Of a DNA stretch of 64,000 nucleotides, positions 33,678-42,697 are shown piece by piece. Both the position numbers and the translations under genes were made by a program. The DNA lies in contig NZ_BOON01000017.1 in the NCBI RefSeq assembly GCF_016863255.1, positions 1 to 64,000 on the forward strand, in the 5' to 3' direction. Source of the DNA: Planosporangium mesophilum (GTDB lineage Bacteria; Actinomycetota; Actinomycetes; Mycobacteriales; Micromonosporaceae). Under the pieces are notes generated by a model. It did no database searches and had not been told where the DNA came from. It saw only the letters and a program-made list of their open reading frames with translations. How positions within the stretch are numbered: position 1 is the stretch's first letter; every line of letters starts with the position of its first letter.

Positions 33678-34501
33678 ACCCGGTCCCCCGGCCTGGCCTG
33701 CGCCAAGAGTGGCAGGTCGGCCTCGTCGACGACCCCGATCACCGGGTACCCGCCGGTGGTCGGGTGGTCGGCGAGGAACACCAGCGGCTGGCCGTTCGCG
33801 GGCACCTGTACCGCGCCGAGCACGATGCCCTCGCTCGGCAGCTCATCGGTCACCGCGCGGGTCAGCGGCCGCCCGGTGAGCCGGGCTCCCACCCGGTTGC
33901 TGTTCACGTCGACCGTGTACGCCTCCGTGAGCAGCTCGGTCGGGTCGGTGAACCAGTCGTCGCGCGGGCCGAGGCGTACCCGCAGCACGAGGTCGCCGCG
34001 CGGCACGGACGTGGGTACGAAGTCCACTCCGGAGGGCTCGCCGGTCGGCTCGCCGAGCGGTAGCTCGTCGCCGTCGCACAGCCGCTTCGGCCCGAGCCCG
34101 GAGAGGGTGTCGGTGCTGCGGCTGCCGAGGACCGCCGGCACGTCGACCCCGCCGGCGATCGCGAGGTACGAGCGCACGCCGTGGCGCGCCGGCCCGACCT
34201 CGACGGTCGCGCCGTTCGGTACCGCGACCGGGGCACCGAACGGCGCGGGGCGCCCTGCGACGGTCAGCCCGGCGTCGGCCCCGGTCAGCGCGACTGTTGC
34301 TGCCCGGGCGACGCTCATCGCGTACCGGCCGGCGGTGATCTCCAGTCCGGCCGTACCGTCGGGGTTGCCGACCAGCCGGTTGGCCAGCCGCAACGCCGGG
34401 GCGTCCAGTGCCCCGGAGACCGGTACGCCGAGGTGTGCCCAGCCGGGTCGGCCCAGGTCCTGAACGGTCGTCAGCGGACCGGCCCGCACGACTGTGATCA
34501 C
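33659..34501 (-). CDS. pxpC: 5-oxoprolinase subunit C (biotin-dependent carboxyltransferase fold)
   Basis: 280 residues of the urea amidolyase-type carboxyltransferase domain, with GPLTTVQDLGRPGWAHLGVP, SGALDAPALRLANRLVGN and FLADHPTTGGYPVIGVV. With PxpA and PxpB it forms the ATP-dependent bacterial 5-oxoprolinase that opens damaged glutamine/glutamate rings to glutamate. It overlaps pxpB by four bases (ATGA). No pxpA (LamB/YcsF) gene lies next to them in the window, which is unusual because the three are commonly clustered. Confidence 0.9.
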   Translation of the reverse strand: MITVVRAGPLTTVQDLGRPGWAHLGVPVSGALDAPALRLANRLVGNPDGTAGLEITAGRYAMSVARAATVALTGADAGLTVAGRPAPFGAPVAVPNGATVEVGPARHGVRSYLAIAGGVDVPAVLGSRSTDTLSGLGPKRLCDGDELPLGEPTGEPSGVDFVPTSVPRGDLVLRVRLGPRDDWFTDPTELLTEAYTVDVNSNRVGARLTGRPLTRAVTDELPSEGIVLGAVQVPANGQPLVFLADHPTTGGYPVIGVVDEADLPLLAQARPGDRVRFRLS

Positions 34502-35100
34502 GAGGTGAACTTAACCCGGGTGCCCGGGGTGAGCAGGGCCGGCGGTCGGGCCGTCACGTCGAACAGGCGCACGTCGGTACGCCCGACCAGCAGCCACCCG
34601 CCGGGCGAGGCGGTCGGGTAGATCCCGGCGTAGTTGCCGGCCAGACCGACGGAGCCGGCCGGCACCCTGGTCCGGGGCGTCTCCAGTCGCGGTACGGCCA
34701 GTTCGGGCGGCAGGCCGGCGAGGTACGCGAAGCCCGGGGCGAAGCCGCTGAACGCGACCCGGAACTCGGTGGCGCACATCCGCTCGGCGACACCTCTGTC
34801 GTCGCATGCCCACCGGTCCGCGACCATGGCCAGGTCCGGCCCGTCGAACGTCACCGGGATCTCGACGAGCGGGCCCGACTCCGGCGCGGCGGTCGTGTCC
34901 GGCCGCCACTTGCGCAGCCGGGACATGAGCGCCCCGGGATCGGGTACGCCGTCGACGAGCACGGTACGCGCGCCGGGCACGATGTCGCGGGCGGTCAGCT
35001 CACCGGACTCGCGACGCCGCCACAGTTCGGCGTGCCAGGCCAGCGGTTCGTCCACTTCGATCAACAGAGCCCGGGCACCGACCAACCGGATGTTCGCCAC
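34498..35100 (-). CDS. pxpB: 5-oxoprolinase subunit B (allophanate hydrolase subunit 1 family)
   Basis: 200 residues with the family hallmark FRVAFSGFAPGFAYLAGLPPELAVPR and GSVGLAGNYAGIYPTASPGGW. It works with PxpC as the kinase/cleavage half of 5-oxoprolinase. The ATG at 35100 is preceded by GGAGGA. It is divergent from trhA, with a short palindrome between the two. Confidence 0.9.
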   Translation of the reverse strand: MANIRLVGARALLIEVDEPLAWHAELWRRRESGELTARDIVPGARTVLVDGVPDPGALMSRLRKWRPDTTAAPESGPLVEIPVTFDGPDLAMVADRWACDDRGVAERMCATEFRVAFSGFAPGFAYLAGLPPELAVPRLETPRTRVPAGSVGLAGNYAGIYPTASPGGWLLVGRTDVRLFDVTARPPALLTPGTRVKFTS

Positions 35101-35142
35101 GGTGAAATCCTCCGTGGTTCAGCTCACGACGACCAAATAACC

Positions 35143-35154
35143 TACGGTACCGTA
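35143..35154. promoter_or_regulatory. 12-bp palindrome TACGGTACCGTA ahead of trhA
   Basis: A perfect dyad 10 bases before the trhA ATG and 43 bases from pxpB, followed by AACCTTTGGGA. It looks like an operator; the regulator is unknown. Confidence 0.4.
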
Positions 35155-35164
35155 ACCTTTGGGA

Positions 35165-35842
35165 ATGACCACGAACACCGCTCCCCGACTCCGGCCGGTC
35201 GACATCGGCAAGCCGCGGATGCGCGGTTGGCTGCACGCGTACGCCGCCGGCGTCGCGGTCGTCTGCGGCCTCGTGCTCTGCTCGCTGGCCGCCGTCCGTC
35301 CCGGCTGGGCGCCGCTGCTGAGCTGCGTCGTCTACAGCCTCACCGTCGTCGCGCTGTTCACCACCAGCGCCCTGTACCACCGGCGGGTGTGGTCCGAGCG
35401 CGGCTACAAGATCATGAGACGCCTCGACCACTCCATGATCTTCGTCTTCATCGCCGGCACGTACACGCCGTTCTGCGTCCTGCTGCTACCGGTGAAGCTG
35501 GCGACGATCATCCTCGTGACCGTGTGGGGCGGCGCGGTGGCCGGCGTGACGCTGAAGATGGTGTACCCGCACGCCCGCCGCTGGTTGTCCGCACCGCTGT
35601 ACCTCGCGCTCGGCTGGGTCGCGCTCGCGGTACTCCCGGACATCCTGCGCCACGGCGGGGTGACCACGCTCGTCCTGCTTGTGGTGGGCGGCGCCGCGTA
35701 CAGCATCGGCGCGGTCTTCTATGCACTGCGGCGGCCCAACCCGTGGCCGACCGTCTTCGGCCACCACGAGTTCTTCCATGCCTGCACGCTGGTGGCCGCG
35801 ATCAGCCACCACATCGCGGTCTACTTCGCCCTCTACGCCTGA
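35165..35842 (+). CDS. trhA: Hemolysin III / PAQR family membrane protein
   Basis: 225 residues with seven predicted membrane helices. PAQR motifs are present: SALYHRRVWSERGYKIMRRLDHSMIFVFIAGTYTPF, with the Ser-His-Asp metal set, and GHHEFFHACTLVAAISHH near the C-terminus. Bacterial members affect membrane energetics and lipid composition; haemolytic activity should not be assumed. ATG 35165 is preferred to TTG 35159. Confidence 0.9.
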   Translation: MTTNTAPRLRPVDIGKPRMRGWLHAYAAGVAVVCGLVLCSLAAVRPGWAPLLSCVVYSLTVVALFTTSALYHRRVWSERGYKIMRRLDHSMIFVFIAGTYTPFCVLLLPVKLATIILVTVWGGAVAGVTLKMVYPHARRWLSAPLYLALGWVALAVLPDILRHGGVTTLVLLVVGGAAYSIGAVFYALRRPNPWPTVFGHHEFFHACTLVAAISHHIAVYFALYA

Positions 35843-35845
35843 GTA

Positions 35846-35895
35846 ACGACGTCCCGGAGGTCGTGGCCTCGCGGCTACGACCTCCGGGACGTCGT
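35846..35895. terminator. Bidirectional 19-bp-stem terminator
   Basis: ACGACGTCCCGGAGGTCGT, 12-base loop, exact complement. It lies between convergent trhA and the DUF6458 gene. Confidence 0.75.
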
Positions 35896-35910
35896 GATGA
35901 TCAGAAGCGA

Positions 35911-36204
35911 TCAGTAGCGGGGGCGTTCGGGCCGGCTCTGTGCCCAGCCCTCCTCGTCCACCACCTCGCGCGGCGGCGCCTCGACGATCCGCTCCCGCTC
36001 GATGCGCTGACCGGGCGACACCGCGACGACACGACGGCGGCGCGTGTTCCAAATCCACATCGTGGTCAGCAGGCCGGCGAGACCGGCGAGCATGAGCACC
36101 CAGCCGATGACGTTCAGATCGAAAGGGCCGACGTTCTGGTCGCGGATCCCGAACGCGACGATCGCGCCCACGGCGATGAGGAAGATGCTCCCACCGATAC
36201 CCAT
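35911..36204 (-). CDS. DUF6458 family small membrane protein
   Basis: 97 residues. Two helices (MGIGGSIFLIAVGAIVAFGI and DLNVIGWVLMLAGLAGLLTTMWIW) and the diagnostic link RDQNVGPFDLNVIGW define DUF6458. The C-terminal half is charged and disordered. Actinobacteria-specific, role unknown. The ATG at 36204 follows AGGAGG. Confidence 0.85.
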   Translation of the reverse strand: MGIGGSIFLIAVGAIVAFGIRDQNVGPFDLNVIGWVLMLAGLAGLLTTMWIWNTRRRRVVAVSPGQRIERERIVEAPPREVVDEEGWAQSRPERPRY

Positions 36205-36303
36205 TGGTAGCCTCCTTTGTCACCGTTTGACCGGCTGTCGTTCGGTGACTCCCACTGGGGACTTACCCAGTGCCGACAACCCTCAATCAGGCAGGCTGTG
36301 ACG

Positions 36304-36801
36304 ATGACCGATCGAACCTTGGTGCTGTTGAGGCATGCCAAGGCGGCCAATCCCGGTGACGTCGCCGACGCGCAGCGCGCGCTCACCACGCGCGGGCAGG
36401 CCGACGCCGCTGCCGCCGGCACGTGGCTGGCCGACAACCAACTGCTGCCCGACCTCGTACTCTCCTCGCCCGCCCGGCGGGCCCGGGAGACCTGGCACGG
36501 CGTGGCGCCCGCCCTCGGTGACCAGGCAACCCACACCACGGTCGTCTACGAGCCGACGATCTACAACGCGGCCACCGGGCAGGAGCTGCTGGACCTGGTC
36601 GGCACGACCGATCCCGACGTCACGACGCTACTGGTGATCGGGCACAACCCGCCGCTGTCCGCGCTGTCGTCGCTGCTGGACCCGGGCGCGGACGAAGACC
36701 TCCGCACGTCCGGAGTGGCCGTCCACCGGGTACCGGACGTATGGGGCGCCCTGGCTGCTGGCGGCGCACCGCGTATGGCGTCGCACACTGCACGCGCCTG
36801 A
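36304..36801 (+). CDS. sixA: Phosphohistidine phosphatase SixA-like (histidine phosphatase family)
   Basis: 165 residues from ATG 36304. The catalytic RH motif is at residues 10-11 (LLRHAKAAN), with SSPARRARETW and the second His in VIGHNPPLS. Short histidine-phosphatase proteins of this kind remove phosphate from phosphohistidine; physiological substrate unknown. Single gene closed by a strong terminator. Confidence 0.88.
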   Translation: MTDRTLVLLRHAKAANPGDVADAQRALTTRGQADAAAAGTWLADNQLLPDLVLSSPARRARETWHGVAPALGDQATHTTVVYEPTIYNAATGQELLDLVGTTDPDVTTLLVIGHNPPLSALSSLLDPGADEDLRTSGVAVHRVPDVWGALAAGGAPRMASHTARA

Positions 36802-36859
36802 GTACTCCCCCGGAAGGCCCGAAGCCCACGGCTCGGAAACGAACCGACCGGAAACACGA

Positions 36860-36895
36860 ACCGGCCGGTGACGAGCGAACTCGTCACCGGCCGGT
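36860..36895. terminator. 16-bp-stem terminator between sixA and fadE5
   Basis: ACCGGCCGGTGACGAG, CGAA loop, exact complement. It serves both convergent genes. Confidence 0.8.
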
Positions 36896-36912
36896 CCTCG
36901 GGGGGAACTGCG

Positions 36913-38769
36913 TCAGAAGGCTTCTTCCGCCAGGTCCATGAGGTCGAGCGTGGTGGACTCGACGATCTTGCGGTCGCTGCCCAGGCGCGGCAGCACCTCG
37001 CGGGCGAAGAACCGGGCCGCGGCGATCTTGCCCTCGTAGAAGGACTTGTCGCTGACCGAGACGGCCTCGCGGGTGAGCGCGGCCAGGGCCACGGCGGCCT
37101 GGCGCTGCAGCAGCCAGCCGACCACGACGTCGCCGAGGGCCAGCAGGACGCGGCGGCTGCTCAGGCCGACCCTGTACAGCTCCCGGGCGTCACCGGCCTG
37201 AGCGGCACCCAGCCAGTTCATGTAGACGCCGAGCATGCCCTGCACGTCGTCGAGCGCGGTGGCCAGAGCGGCCCGCTCCTCCTTGAGCTGCCCGTTGCCG
37301 CTGTCGGACTGGACGAACTCCTGGATCTCGGACGCGACGGTCATCAGCGCCTTGCCCTGGTCCTTCACGATCTTGCGGAAGACCAGGTCGAGGCTCTGGA
37401 TCGCGGTCGTGCCCTCGTACAGAGTGTCGATCTTCGCGTCACGCACGTACTGCTCGAGCGGGTAGTCCTGCAGGAAGCCGGAGCCGCCGAACGTCTGCAG
37501 CGACTCGTGGCCGAGCAGCTCGTACGCCCGCTCCGAGCCGCAGCCCTTCACCAGCGGCAGGAGCAGGTCGTTGACCCGCTCCGCGTGCCGTACGCCCTTC
37601 TCGTCGCCGGCGGCCTCGGCCAGCCGGGACTTGTCCTGCCACGAGGCGGTGTACAGGACCAGGGCGCGCAGGCCCTCCGAGTACGCCTTCTGCAGCGCGA
37701 GCGAGCGGCGCACGTCCGGGTGGTGGGTGATCGTCACGCGCGGGGCGGTCTTCGAGTTGTTGAGCAGGTCGGCGCCCTGCACACGGTTCTTGGCGTAGTC
37801 GAGCGCGTTCAGGTAACCCGTCGACAGCGTCGCGATCGCCTTGGTGCCGACCATCATCCGGGCGTACTCGATGATCAGGAACATCTGCCGGATGCCGTCG
37901 TGCACGTCGCCGAGCAGCCAGCCCTTGGCCGGGACGCCGTGCTCGCCGAAGGTCACCTCGCAGGTGTTGGAGACCTTGATGCCCATCTTGTGCTCGACGT
38001 TCGTGACGAAGGCGCCGTTGCGCTCGCCGAGCTCGCCGGTCTCTTCGTCGAAGTGGAACTTCGGCACGACGAACAGCGACAGACCCTTGGTGCCGGGGCC
38101 ACCCACACCCTCCACGCCGACCGGGCGGGCCAGCACGTAGTGGATGATGTTGTCGCTCAGGTCGTGCTCACCGCTGGTGATGAAGCGCTTGACACCCTCG
38201 ATGTGGTAGCTGCCGTCCGGCTGCGGGATCGCGCGGGTCCGGCCGGCGCCGACGTCCGAGCCGGCGTCCGGCTCGGTCAGCACCATCGTCGAGCCCCACT
38301 GCTTCTCGATGAAGAGCTTGGCCCACTTCTTCTGCTGCTCGGTGCCCTCGCGGTACAGCACGTTCGCGAACGAGGGGCCCGACGCGTACATCCAGATCGG
38401 AGCGTTGGCGCCGAGCACCATCTCGGCCAGCGACCACCAGAAGACGCGCGGCGCGTTGGTGCCGCCGAGCTCGGCCGGCAGGTCCAGGCGCCAGAACTCG
38501 GAGTCCATGAACGCCTTGTACGACTTCTTGAACGACTCCGGCAGCGGTGCGGTGTGCGTCGTCGGGTCGAAGACGGGCGGGTTGCGGTCGGCGTCGGTGT
38601 AGCTGGCGCCGATGTCCTCGCGCGCGAGCCGGTCGACCTCCGCGAGGATGCTGCGTGCGGTGTCGACGTCGAGCTCGGCGTACGGGCCGGTGCCCAGCAC
38701 CTTGTCGGCGCCGAAGACCTCGAACAGGTTGAACTCGAGGTCCCGCAGGTTGCTCTTGTAGTGACTCAT
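36913..38769 (-). CDS. fadE5: Acyl-CoA dehydrogenase, FadE5 type
   Basis: 618 residues, the length of mycobacterial FadE5 and longer than ordinary ~380-residue enzymes. It opens [20 protein letters not shown], as FadE5 does. It has the FAD/substrate motifs [21 protein letters not shown] and [13 protein letters not shown] and the C-terminal catalytic region [20 protein letters not shown]...[11 protein letters not shown]. It performs the first step of beta-oxidation and passes electrons to ETF, and from there to EtfD, encoded at 50952. The promoter carries two copies of a palindrome also found before etfD. Confidence 0.92.
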   Translation of the reverse strand: MSHYKSNLRDLEFNLFEVFGADKVLGTGPYAELDVDTARSILAEVDRLAREDIGASYTDADRNPPVFDPTTHTAPLPESFKKSYKAFMDSEFWRLDLPAELGGTNAPRVFWWSLAEMVLGANAPIWMYASGPSFANVLYREGTEQQKKWAKLFIEKQWGSTMVLTEPDAGSDVGAGRTRAIPQPDGSYHIEGVKRFITSGEHDLSDNIIHYVLARPVGVEGVGGPGTKGLSLFVVPKFHFDEETGELGERNGAFVTNVEHKMGIKVSNTCEVTFGEHGVPAKGWLLGDVHDGIRQMFLIIEYARMMVGTKAIATLSTGYLNALDYAKNRVQGADLLNNSKTAPRVTITHHPDVRRSLALQKAYSEGLRALVLYTASWQDKSRLAEAAGDEKGVRHAERVNDLLLPLVKGCGSERAYELLGHESLQTFGGSGFLQDYPLEQYVRDAKIDTLYEGTTAIQSLDLVFRKIVKDQGKALMTVASEIQEFVQSDSGNGQLKEERAALATALDDVQGMLGVYMNWLGAAQAGDARELYRVGLSSRRVLLALGDVVVGWLLQRQAAVALAALTREAVSVSDKSFYEGKIAAARFFAREVLPRLGSDRKIVESTTLDLMDLAEEAF

Positions 38770-38834
38770 CTCGCTGGCCTCTCCCGTTGCACGCGCGGTG
38801 GCGGTCTCGGTCGTGACGATGGTTGCTGGCGCAG

Positions 38835-38875
38835 GTTACCAGCCAGTAACAGTAACTGTATTACCGGCAAGTAAC
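38835..38875. promoter_or_regulatory. Two operator-like palindromes upstream of fadE5
   Basis: GTTACCAGCCAGTAAC (38835-38850) and ATTACCGGCAAGTAAC (38860-38875), centres 25 bp apart, lie 66-106 bases before the fadE5 start, with a further GTAAC half site between. The same 16-mer type (GTTACCCACTAGTAAC) precedes etfD at 53199. A TetR-like regulator of fatty-acid oxidation is the natural candidate; its identity is inferred. Confidence 0.65.
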
Positions 38876-39098
38876 TAGCGACAAGGCGAGACCGACGGTG
38901 ACCGCGATCACAGGAATGATCGCGGCCTACCTGGGGAAATACGGCTAAGCCAGTGTGGGGATGAGTCTTTCATCCGAAATGGAATGGCTTTCGCCAAGAT
39001 CGCAAGTCGACACGCCGGACCACCGTGACCCGCCTCACAGCTATCTCGTTTGCACGTTGACACCGCGGGCGTACCCGTCCGCACCTAGGAGGCTCGTC
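38876..39098. other. Remainder of 328-base intergenic region, little visible
   Basis: An imperfect repeat, GCGATCACAGGAATGATCGC, near 38900 and an AGGAGG at 39087 belonging to the next gene. No gene or RNA is seen. Confidence 0.3.
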
Positions 39099-39224
39099 AT
39101 GTTCGCCAAGTGGATCGACAGATTCTCCGAGCCCAAGCCACGCCAGTACACCGGCCGCCACCGGGTGGTACGGCACCGGCGGCGCACCTACCGCGCGGCG
39201 TCGCCCGCCGCGCCGGCCAGCTGA
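39099..39224 (+). CDS. 41-residue basic microprotein
   Basis: ATG 39099 stands 6 bases after a perfect AGGAGG. It encodes MFAKWIDRFSEPKPRQYTGR, then HRVVRHRRRTYRAASPAAPAS. Very basic centre. The strong ribosome site and coding-like composition support expression; no family is known. Confidence 0.55.
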   Translation: MFAKWIDRFSEPKPRQYTGRHRVVRHRRRTYRAASPAAPAS

Positions 39225-39230
39225 ACGCCG

Positions 39231-40388
39231 TCAGGTGAGCGCCGGCGAGCTGGCGCCGCCGATCTCCCAACGGGGCACCGCGTCGGTCGCGCCCTGGGTC
39301 CCCGCGTACTCCATCAGCACGAGCGCGATGTCGTCGTCGAGCTGACCGCGTACCCACTCGATCAGCGCGCTCTCCAGCGACGCGAGCCCGTCGGCGACCG
39401 TGCCGTGTCCGAGTAGCCGCCAGGCCCGCCCGGCGGTGGGGAAGAACTCGCCGTCGCGGCGGGCCTCGGCCAAACCGTCGGTGTAGAACAGCAGCCGGTC
39501 ACCCGGCTCCAGCCGCTCCACCCTGGGCCGGACCACCGGCATGAAGCCGAGCGGCGGTGCGGACGCGGGCGGGGTCAGCTCGATCACCTCGCCCCGACGC
39601 AGCAGCAGCGGCGGCGGGTGACCACAGTTGACGATGGTCAGCGTCCCGCCGCGCTCCTCGACCAGCGCCGCGGTGACGAAGTCCTCGTCACCGACGCTGC
39701 GGGCGACAGCCCGGTCGAGGTCGGCGACGACCGCCCGCAGGTCGGCCCGCTCGTACGCGACATGCCGGTACGACCCGAGCACGATGCTGGCCAGGCGTAC
39801 CGCGTCGAGCCCCTTCCCCCGTACATCGCCGATGATCATGCGTACCCCGTACGGCGTGTCCAGCGCCTCGTACAGGTCTCCGCCGATATCCGCGGCGGCG
39901 CTCGCCGAGATGTAGCGCGCGGCGATCGAGAGCTGGCCGAGCTGCGGGCCGAGCGGGCGCAGCACGGCGCCCTGCGCGGCGGTGGCGAGCTTGGACAGCT
40001 CCACGAACCGCTCGGCCTGGCGCTGCCGGTAGTTGCCCAGGACCGCGCCGATCCCGGTGGCGAGGGCGATGAGGGCGATGTTGACGAAGCTGGGGAGCAA
40101 CTGCCCGTGCTTGAGGGCGGTCAGGAACGCGAAGACCGCGCCGATCGCCATCGAGACCGCGCCGACGGCGACGACCTGTCGCCACGGAGCCAGCGCGGCC
40201 GTCAGGACCGGCGCGGCGGCGAGTACGCCGATGTGGCGCCCCTGCACACCGCAGGTCAGCTCGACGACGACGACCAACGTGATCAGCGCGAAGGCCGCGC
40301 CGAGTCCGGCGCGGCTCTCAGAGATCATCTCGCGGCTCGGCGGGCGTCGACCCGGCTCACGCGGCATTGTCGCCACGGGCATCAGCAT
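39231..40388 (-). CDS. Membrane-anchored PP2C (SpoIIE-type) serine phosphatase
   Basis: 385 residues. Four to five N-terminal membrane helices (ALITLVVVVELTCGV ... LPSFVNIALIALATGIGAVLG) are followed by a short coiled linker and a SpoIIE/PP2C domain (IGGDLYEALDTPYGVRMIIGDVRGKGLDAVRLAS; YTDGLAEAR; LDDDIALVLMEYAG). It is typical of actinobacterial membrane phosphatases that may act on anti-sigma antagonists. Several in-frame starts exist; one at 40328 (MISESRAGLG) is also possible. It stands apart from sigma factor genes here. Confidence 0.88.
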   Translation of the reverse strand: MLMPVATMPREPGRRPPSREMISESRAGLGAAFALITLVVVVELTCGVQGRHIGVLAAAPVLTAALAPWRQVVAVGAVSMAIGAVFAFLTALKHGQLLPSFVNIALIALATGIGAVLGNYRQRQAERFVELSKLATAAQGAVLRPLGPQLGQLSIAARYISASAAADIGGDLYEALDTPYGVRMIIGDVRGKGLDAVRLASIVLGSYRHVAYERADLRAVVADLDRAVARSVGDEDFVTAALVEERGGTLTIVNCGHPPPLLLRRGEVIELTPPASAPPLGFMPVVRPRVERLEPGDRLLFYTDGLAEARRDGEFFPTAGRAWRLLGHGTVADGLASLESALIEWVRGQLDDDIALVLMEYAGTQGATDAVPRWEIGGASSPALT

Positions 40389-40460
40389 GCCATCCGTCGG
40401 CGGTGTGACCTGTCAAACATTCGGCTGAAGTAACTGTTGTCGCCGGGGAGAGTAACGGCT

Positions 40461-41090
40461 TCAGCCCTGCAGAACCTCGTACTTGACCGTCGCGACCCCG
40501 GCGCCCGTACTCGAAATGGTGTTGAACGCCGCGGGCGTCAGGTCCAGGCAGCGGCCGGCGATGAACGGACCGCGGTCGTTGATCCGGACCACGACCGACT
40601 TGCCGTTCTTGACGTTGGTGACCCGTACCTTCGTGTTGAAGGGCAGCGTCTTGTGGGCGGCGGTGAAGTCGGCCGTGTGGAACGTCTCGCCGTTGGCGGT
40701 GCGGTTGCCCTCATCCGTGTAGAACGAGGCCTGGCAGGAGCCGCTGCCGACCACGGCGCCGCCGCCCGCCGGGGGCTTGGGCGCCTTGCTGGCCGTCTTG
40801 GACGGCTGGGCGGACGGGGCCGCGGTCGCGGACGGCACCGCGGACGGCGTAGCCGACGGGGTGGCCTCGACCGCCGGGTCCACCCGCTGCTGCCCACGGT
40901 CGGCGCGCTGCTGCGTCCGGTCGGACGCGGCGGCCATGAACGCGGCGTCGGCCGGGCGCGGGGACGAGCCCAGTCCGAGCGTCGCGACGGTGGTACCAGC
41001 GATCACCGCGGCCACGGCGGTGCCGGCGAGGAGGGGAAGGGGCCTTCCGGACGGTCGCGGAATCCGCCAATTGGCGTGCTTGCCGGGCAA
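40461..41090 (-). CDS. RlpA-like double-psi beta-barrel secreted protein
   Basis: 209 residues from TTG 41090 (GGAAGGCAGG ahead). A signal-type helix (LLAGTAVAAVIAGTTVATLGL) is followed by a Pro/Ser/Ala linker and a C-terminal DPBB domain with CQASFYTDEGNRTANGETF, PFNTKVRVTNVKNGKSVVVRINDRGPF and GRCLDLTPAAF. RlpA-type domains bind or cleave peptidoglycan glycan; here the retained Asp in NDRGPF fits the family. Two Cys could form a disulfide. Likely cell-wall remodelling. Confidence 0.88.
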   Translation of the reverse strand: MPGKHANWRIPRPSGRPLPLLAGTAVAAVIAGTTVATLGLGSSPRPADAAFMAAASDRTQQRADRGQQRVDPAVEATPSATPSAVPSATAAPSAQPSKTASKAPKPPAGGGAVVGSGSCQASFYTDEGNRTANGETFHTADFTAAHKTLPFNTKVRVTNVKNGKSVVVRINDRGPFIAGRCLDLTPAAFNTISSTGAGVATVKYEVLQG

Positions 41091-41124
41091 GGTCCTGCCT
41101 TCCGGTAGACGACTAGGCCCAGCG

Positions 41125-41155
41125 ACCGTATCGGGGTTCGGCCTCGGACTGTCAA
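41125..41155 (-). promoter_or_regulatory. Candidate promoter of the RlpA-like gene
   Basis: A consensus TTGACA (41155-41150) and TACGGT (41130-41125) are separated by 19 bases, 35 bases before the TTG start. Confidence 0.4.
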
Positions 41156-41300
41156 GCTCAAGCAGGTGTTATGGGTTATTTGTTCTACGGTGTCCACCCA
41201 AAAAGGGGAGGCTGGACGGCGCGACCAAAGGCAGAATTAAGTATTACCATTCGTGATTTCCTTGTCACACAAAGTTTCAATGCCGTCTGCTGTGGACGGT

Positions 41301-42242
41301 CTACAGTAGATTTGGCTGCTCCGGGCCGCGTTGATCCAGACGCTCACGGATGTGCGCGAGGGACTTTTGGAAGTACCGGCTATCAGAAGGCCTGGCCAGA
41401 AGGTCAGCAAGGGCGAACAGGTCCAGCCCCGCGCTGATCTGGCGCCAGCCCGGGGGCAACTCTCCGCCGCCACGCTCGAACCCGCTGACGAACCCGGCTG
41501 CGAACCTCGGCGGGTATCCGGACTCGAAGCGCAGCATGTTCCCCACGTCGAACAGCGGCGTACTGCTGAACGCGAACTCCCAGTCCAGGACGGCGACGAC
41601 TGCCGTACCGCGGACCATGATGTTCTTCGGGTTGTAGTCGGAGTGCACCAGTTGACGGGCGCCCGCCACGCCCGCCAGCAACGGTTCGTACGCTCCCGCG
41701 ATGTCCAGCAGGCGGTCCCGCTCGGCGGCGGAGAGCAGGTCACGCGCGTTGCCGTTGGCCAGATTGTCGTCCACAAAGGCCGCCAGCCCGGCGGTCGGCT
41801 CCAGGTGGGTGGGGCTCAGGCTCTCGTCGAAGAATCCCGGGTACGCGAACCCGACGCGCCCGATCGCGGCCAGCGCCTCGCCGGCGGCGCGGCCAAGGTC
41901 GGCCGCCTCGTGGGCCGGCCGGGTCGTGAGCGCTCGGCTGAGCGGCTCACCCGGTACGAACCGGGACAGCAGGACCGGCTCCCCGGCCTGGCCGCCGTCG
42001 GGGTCGGCGTAGACGACCTCAGCGACCGGCACGATCCCGTCCAGCCGGCGCGCCAGCGCCGCCTCGACGGCGCAGCTGTTACGACGCAGGTACCGGCGCA
42101 GCACGTACCGCTCGCCGCCGTCGGTGACGAGCAGGACGTTGTCGTTGCTGTACCCGCCGGTGAGCGTCTCGGTACGGGCGATGCGCCGGCCGGGCAGGGC
42201 GTGGCGACTCAGCCAGTCGCGGATCGGCCCGTCCAGTTCCAA
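41301..42242 (-). CDS. Phosphotransferase (APH/choline kinase-like) family protein
   Basis: About 313 residues from TTG 42242, which follows a GGGGGG-rich site; a longer frame from GTG 42308 exists. The protein-kinase-like fold of aminoglycoside phosphotransferases is shown by the catalytic HSDYNPKNIMV, the metal-binding LDWEFAFSS and the N-terminal LTGGYSNDNVLLV. Substrate unknown; antibiotic resistance should not be assumed. Upstream DNA is part of the disturbed tRNA-Gly integration region. Confidence 0.8.
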   Translation of the reverse strand: MELDGPIRDWLSRHALPGRRIARTETLTGGYSNDNVLLVTDGGERYVLRRYLRRNSCAVEAALARRLDGIVPVAEVVYADPDGGQAGEPVLLSRFVPGEPLSRALTTRPAHEAADLGRAAGEALAAIGRVGFAYPGFFDESLSPTHLEPTAGLAAFVDDNLANGNARDLLSAAERDRLLDIAGAYEPLLAGVAGARQLVHSDYNPKNIMVRGTAVVAVLDWEFAFSSTPLFDVGNMLRFESGYPPRFAAGFVSGFERGGGELPPGWRQISAGLDLFALADLLARPSDSRYFQKSLAHIRERLDQRGPEQPNLL

Positions 42243-42486
42243 CCGTCCCCCTTCGTGCCTGGCTCCCCCTGCAGGAGTACCAGTACCGGAAGCGGCTGAC
42301 CAACTCACGGAACTCCGCCGAGATGGCGGCCAGGTTGGCTGCGGCCTACCGGCCTTGGGCCTTCGCAGTAGGCGAGAGATCGGTGCGGTACGTAACGTGA
42401 CTTGCTGTTCATCACGAAGCGCTCGGGCATGCGGCCGGGACCAATATCAGTGGCGCGCGTGAGCGACAGACGGAATCGTCGGCACC

Positions 42487-42690
42487 ATGACAGATGCCGA
42501 TATCGGTCCGATGCACGCCGACCTCGACTTCAACAGTCCGCTGTCCGATGCCCGGGTTGAACAGATCCTTACTTCGCTGGAGCCACTGTCCGGTGCTCTG
42601 GTCGTTGACCTCGGATGCGGTTGGGCTGGCGGACCGCTCCCCTATGATCGACCAGGTCGCGCTCGTCCACGAGACCTCCTGCGAAAGTGA
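42487..42690 (+). pseudogene. Truncated methyltransferase N-terminus
   Basis: MTDADIGPMHADLDFNSPLS begins like a SAM-dependent methyltransferase and reaches motif I (VVDLGCGWAGG), where homology stops. The next ~60 bases are unrelated and lead into a second, complete methyltransferase. It looks like a gene cut by recombination or deletion. Confidence 0.55.
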
Positions 42691-42697
42691 GCACCTG

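Noticed and set aside
41091-41240. Possible c-di-AMP riboswitch before the RlpA-like gene
   Set aside because: The conserved blocks (GGGTGAATC, CTAACCCGGTAGGCGG, GGGAAG) found at 46.5 and 48.1 kb are absent; a plain promoter fits better.
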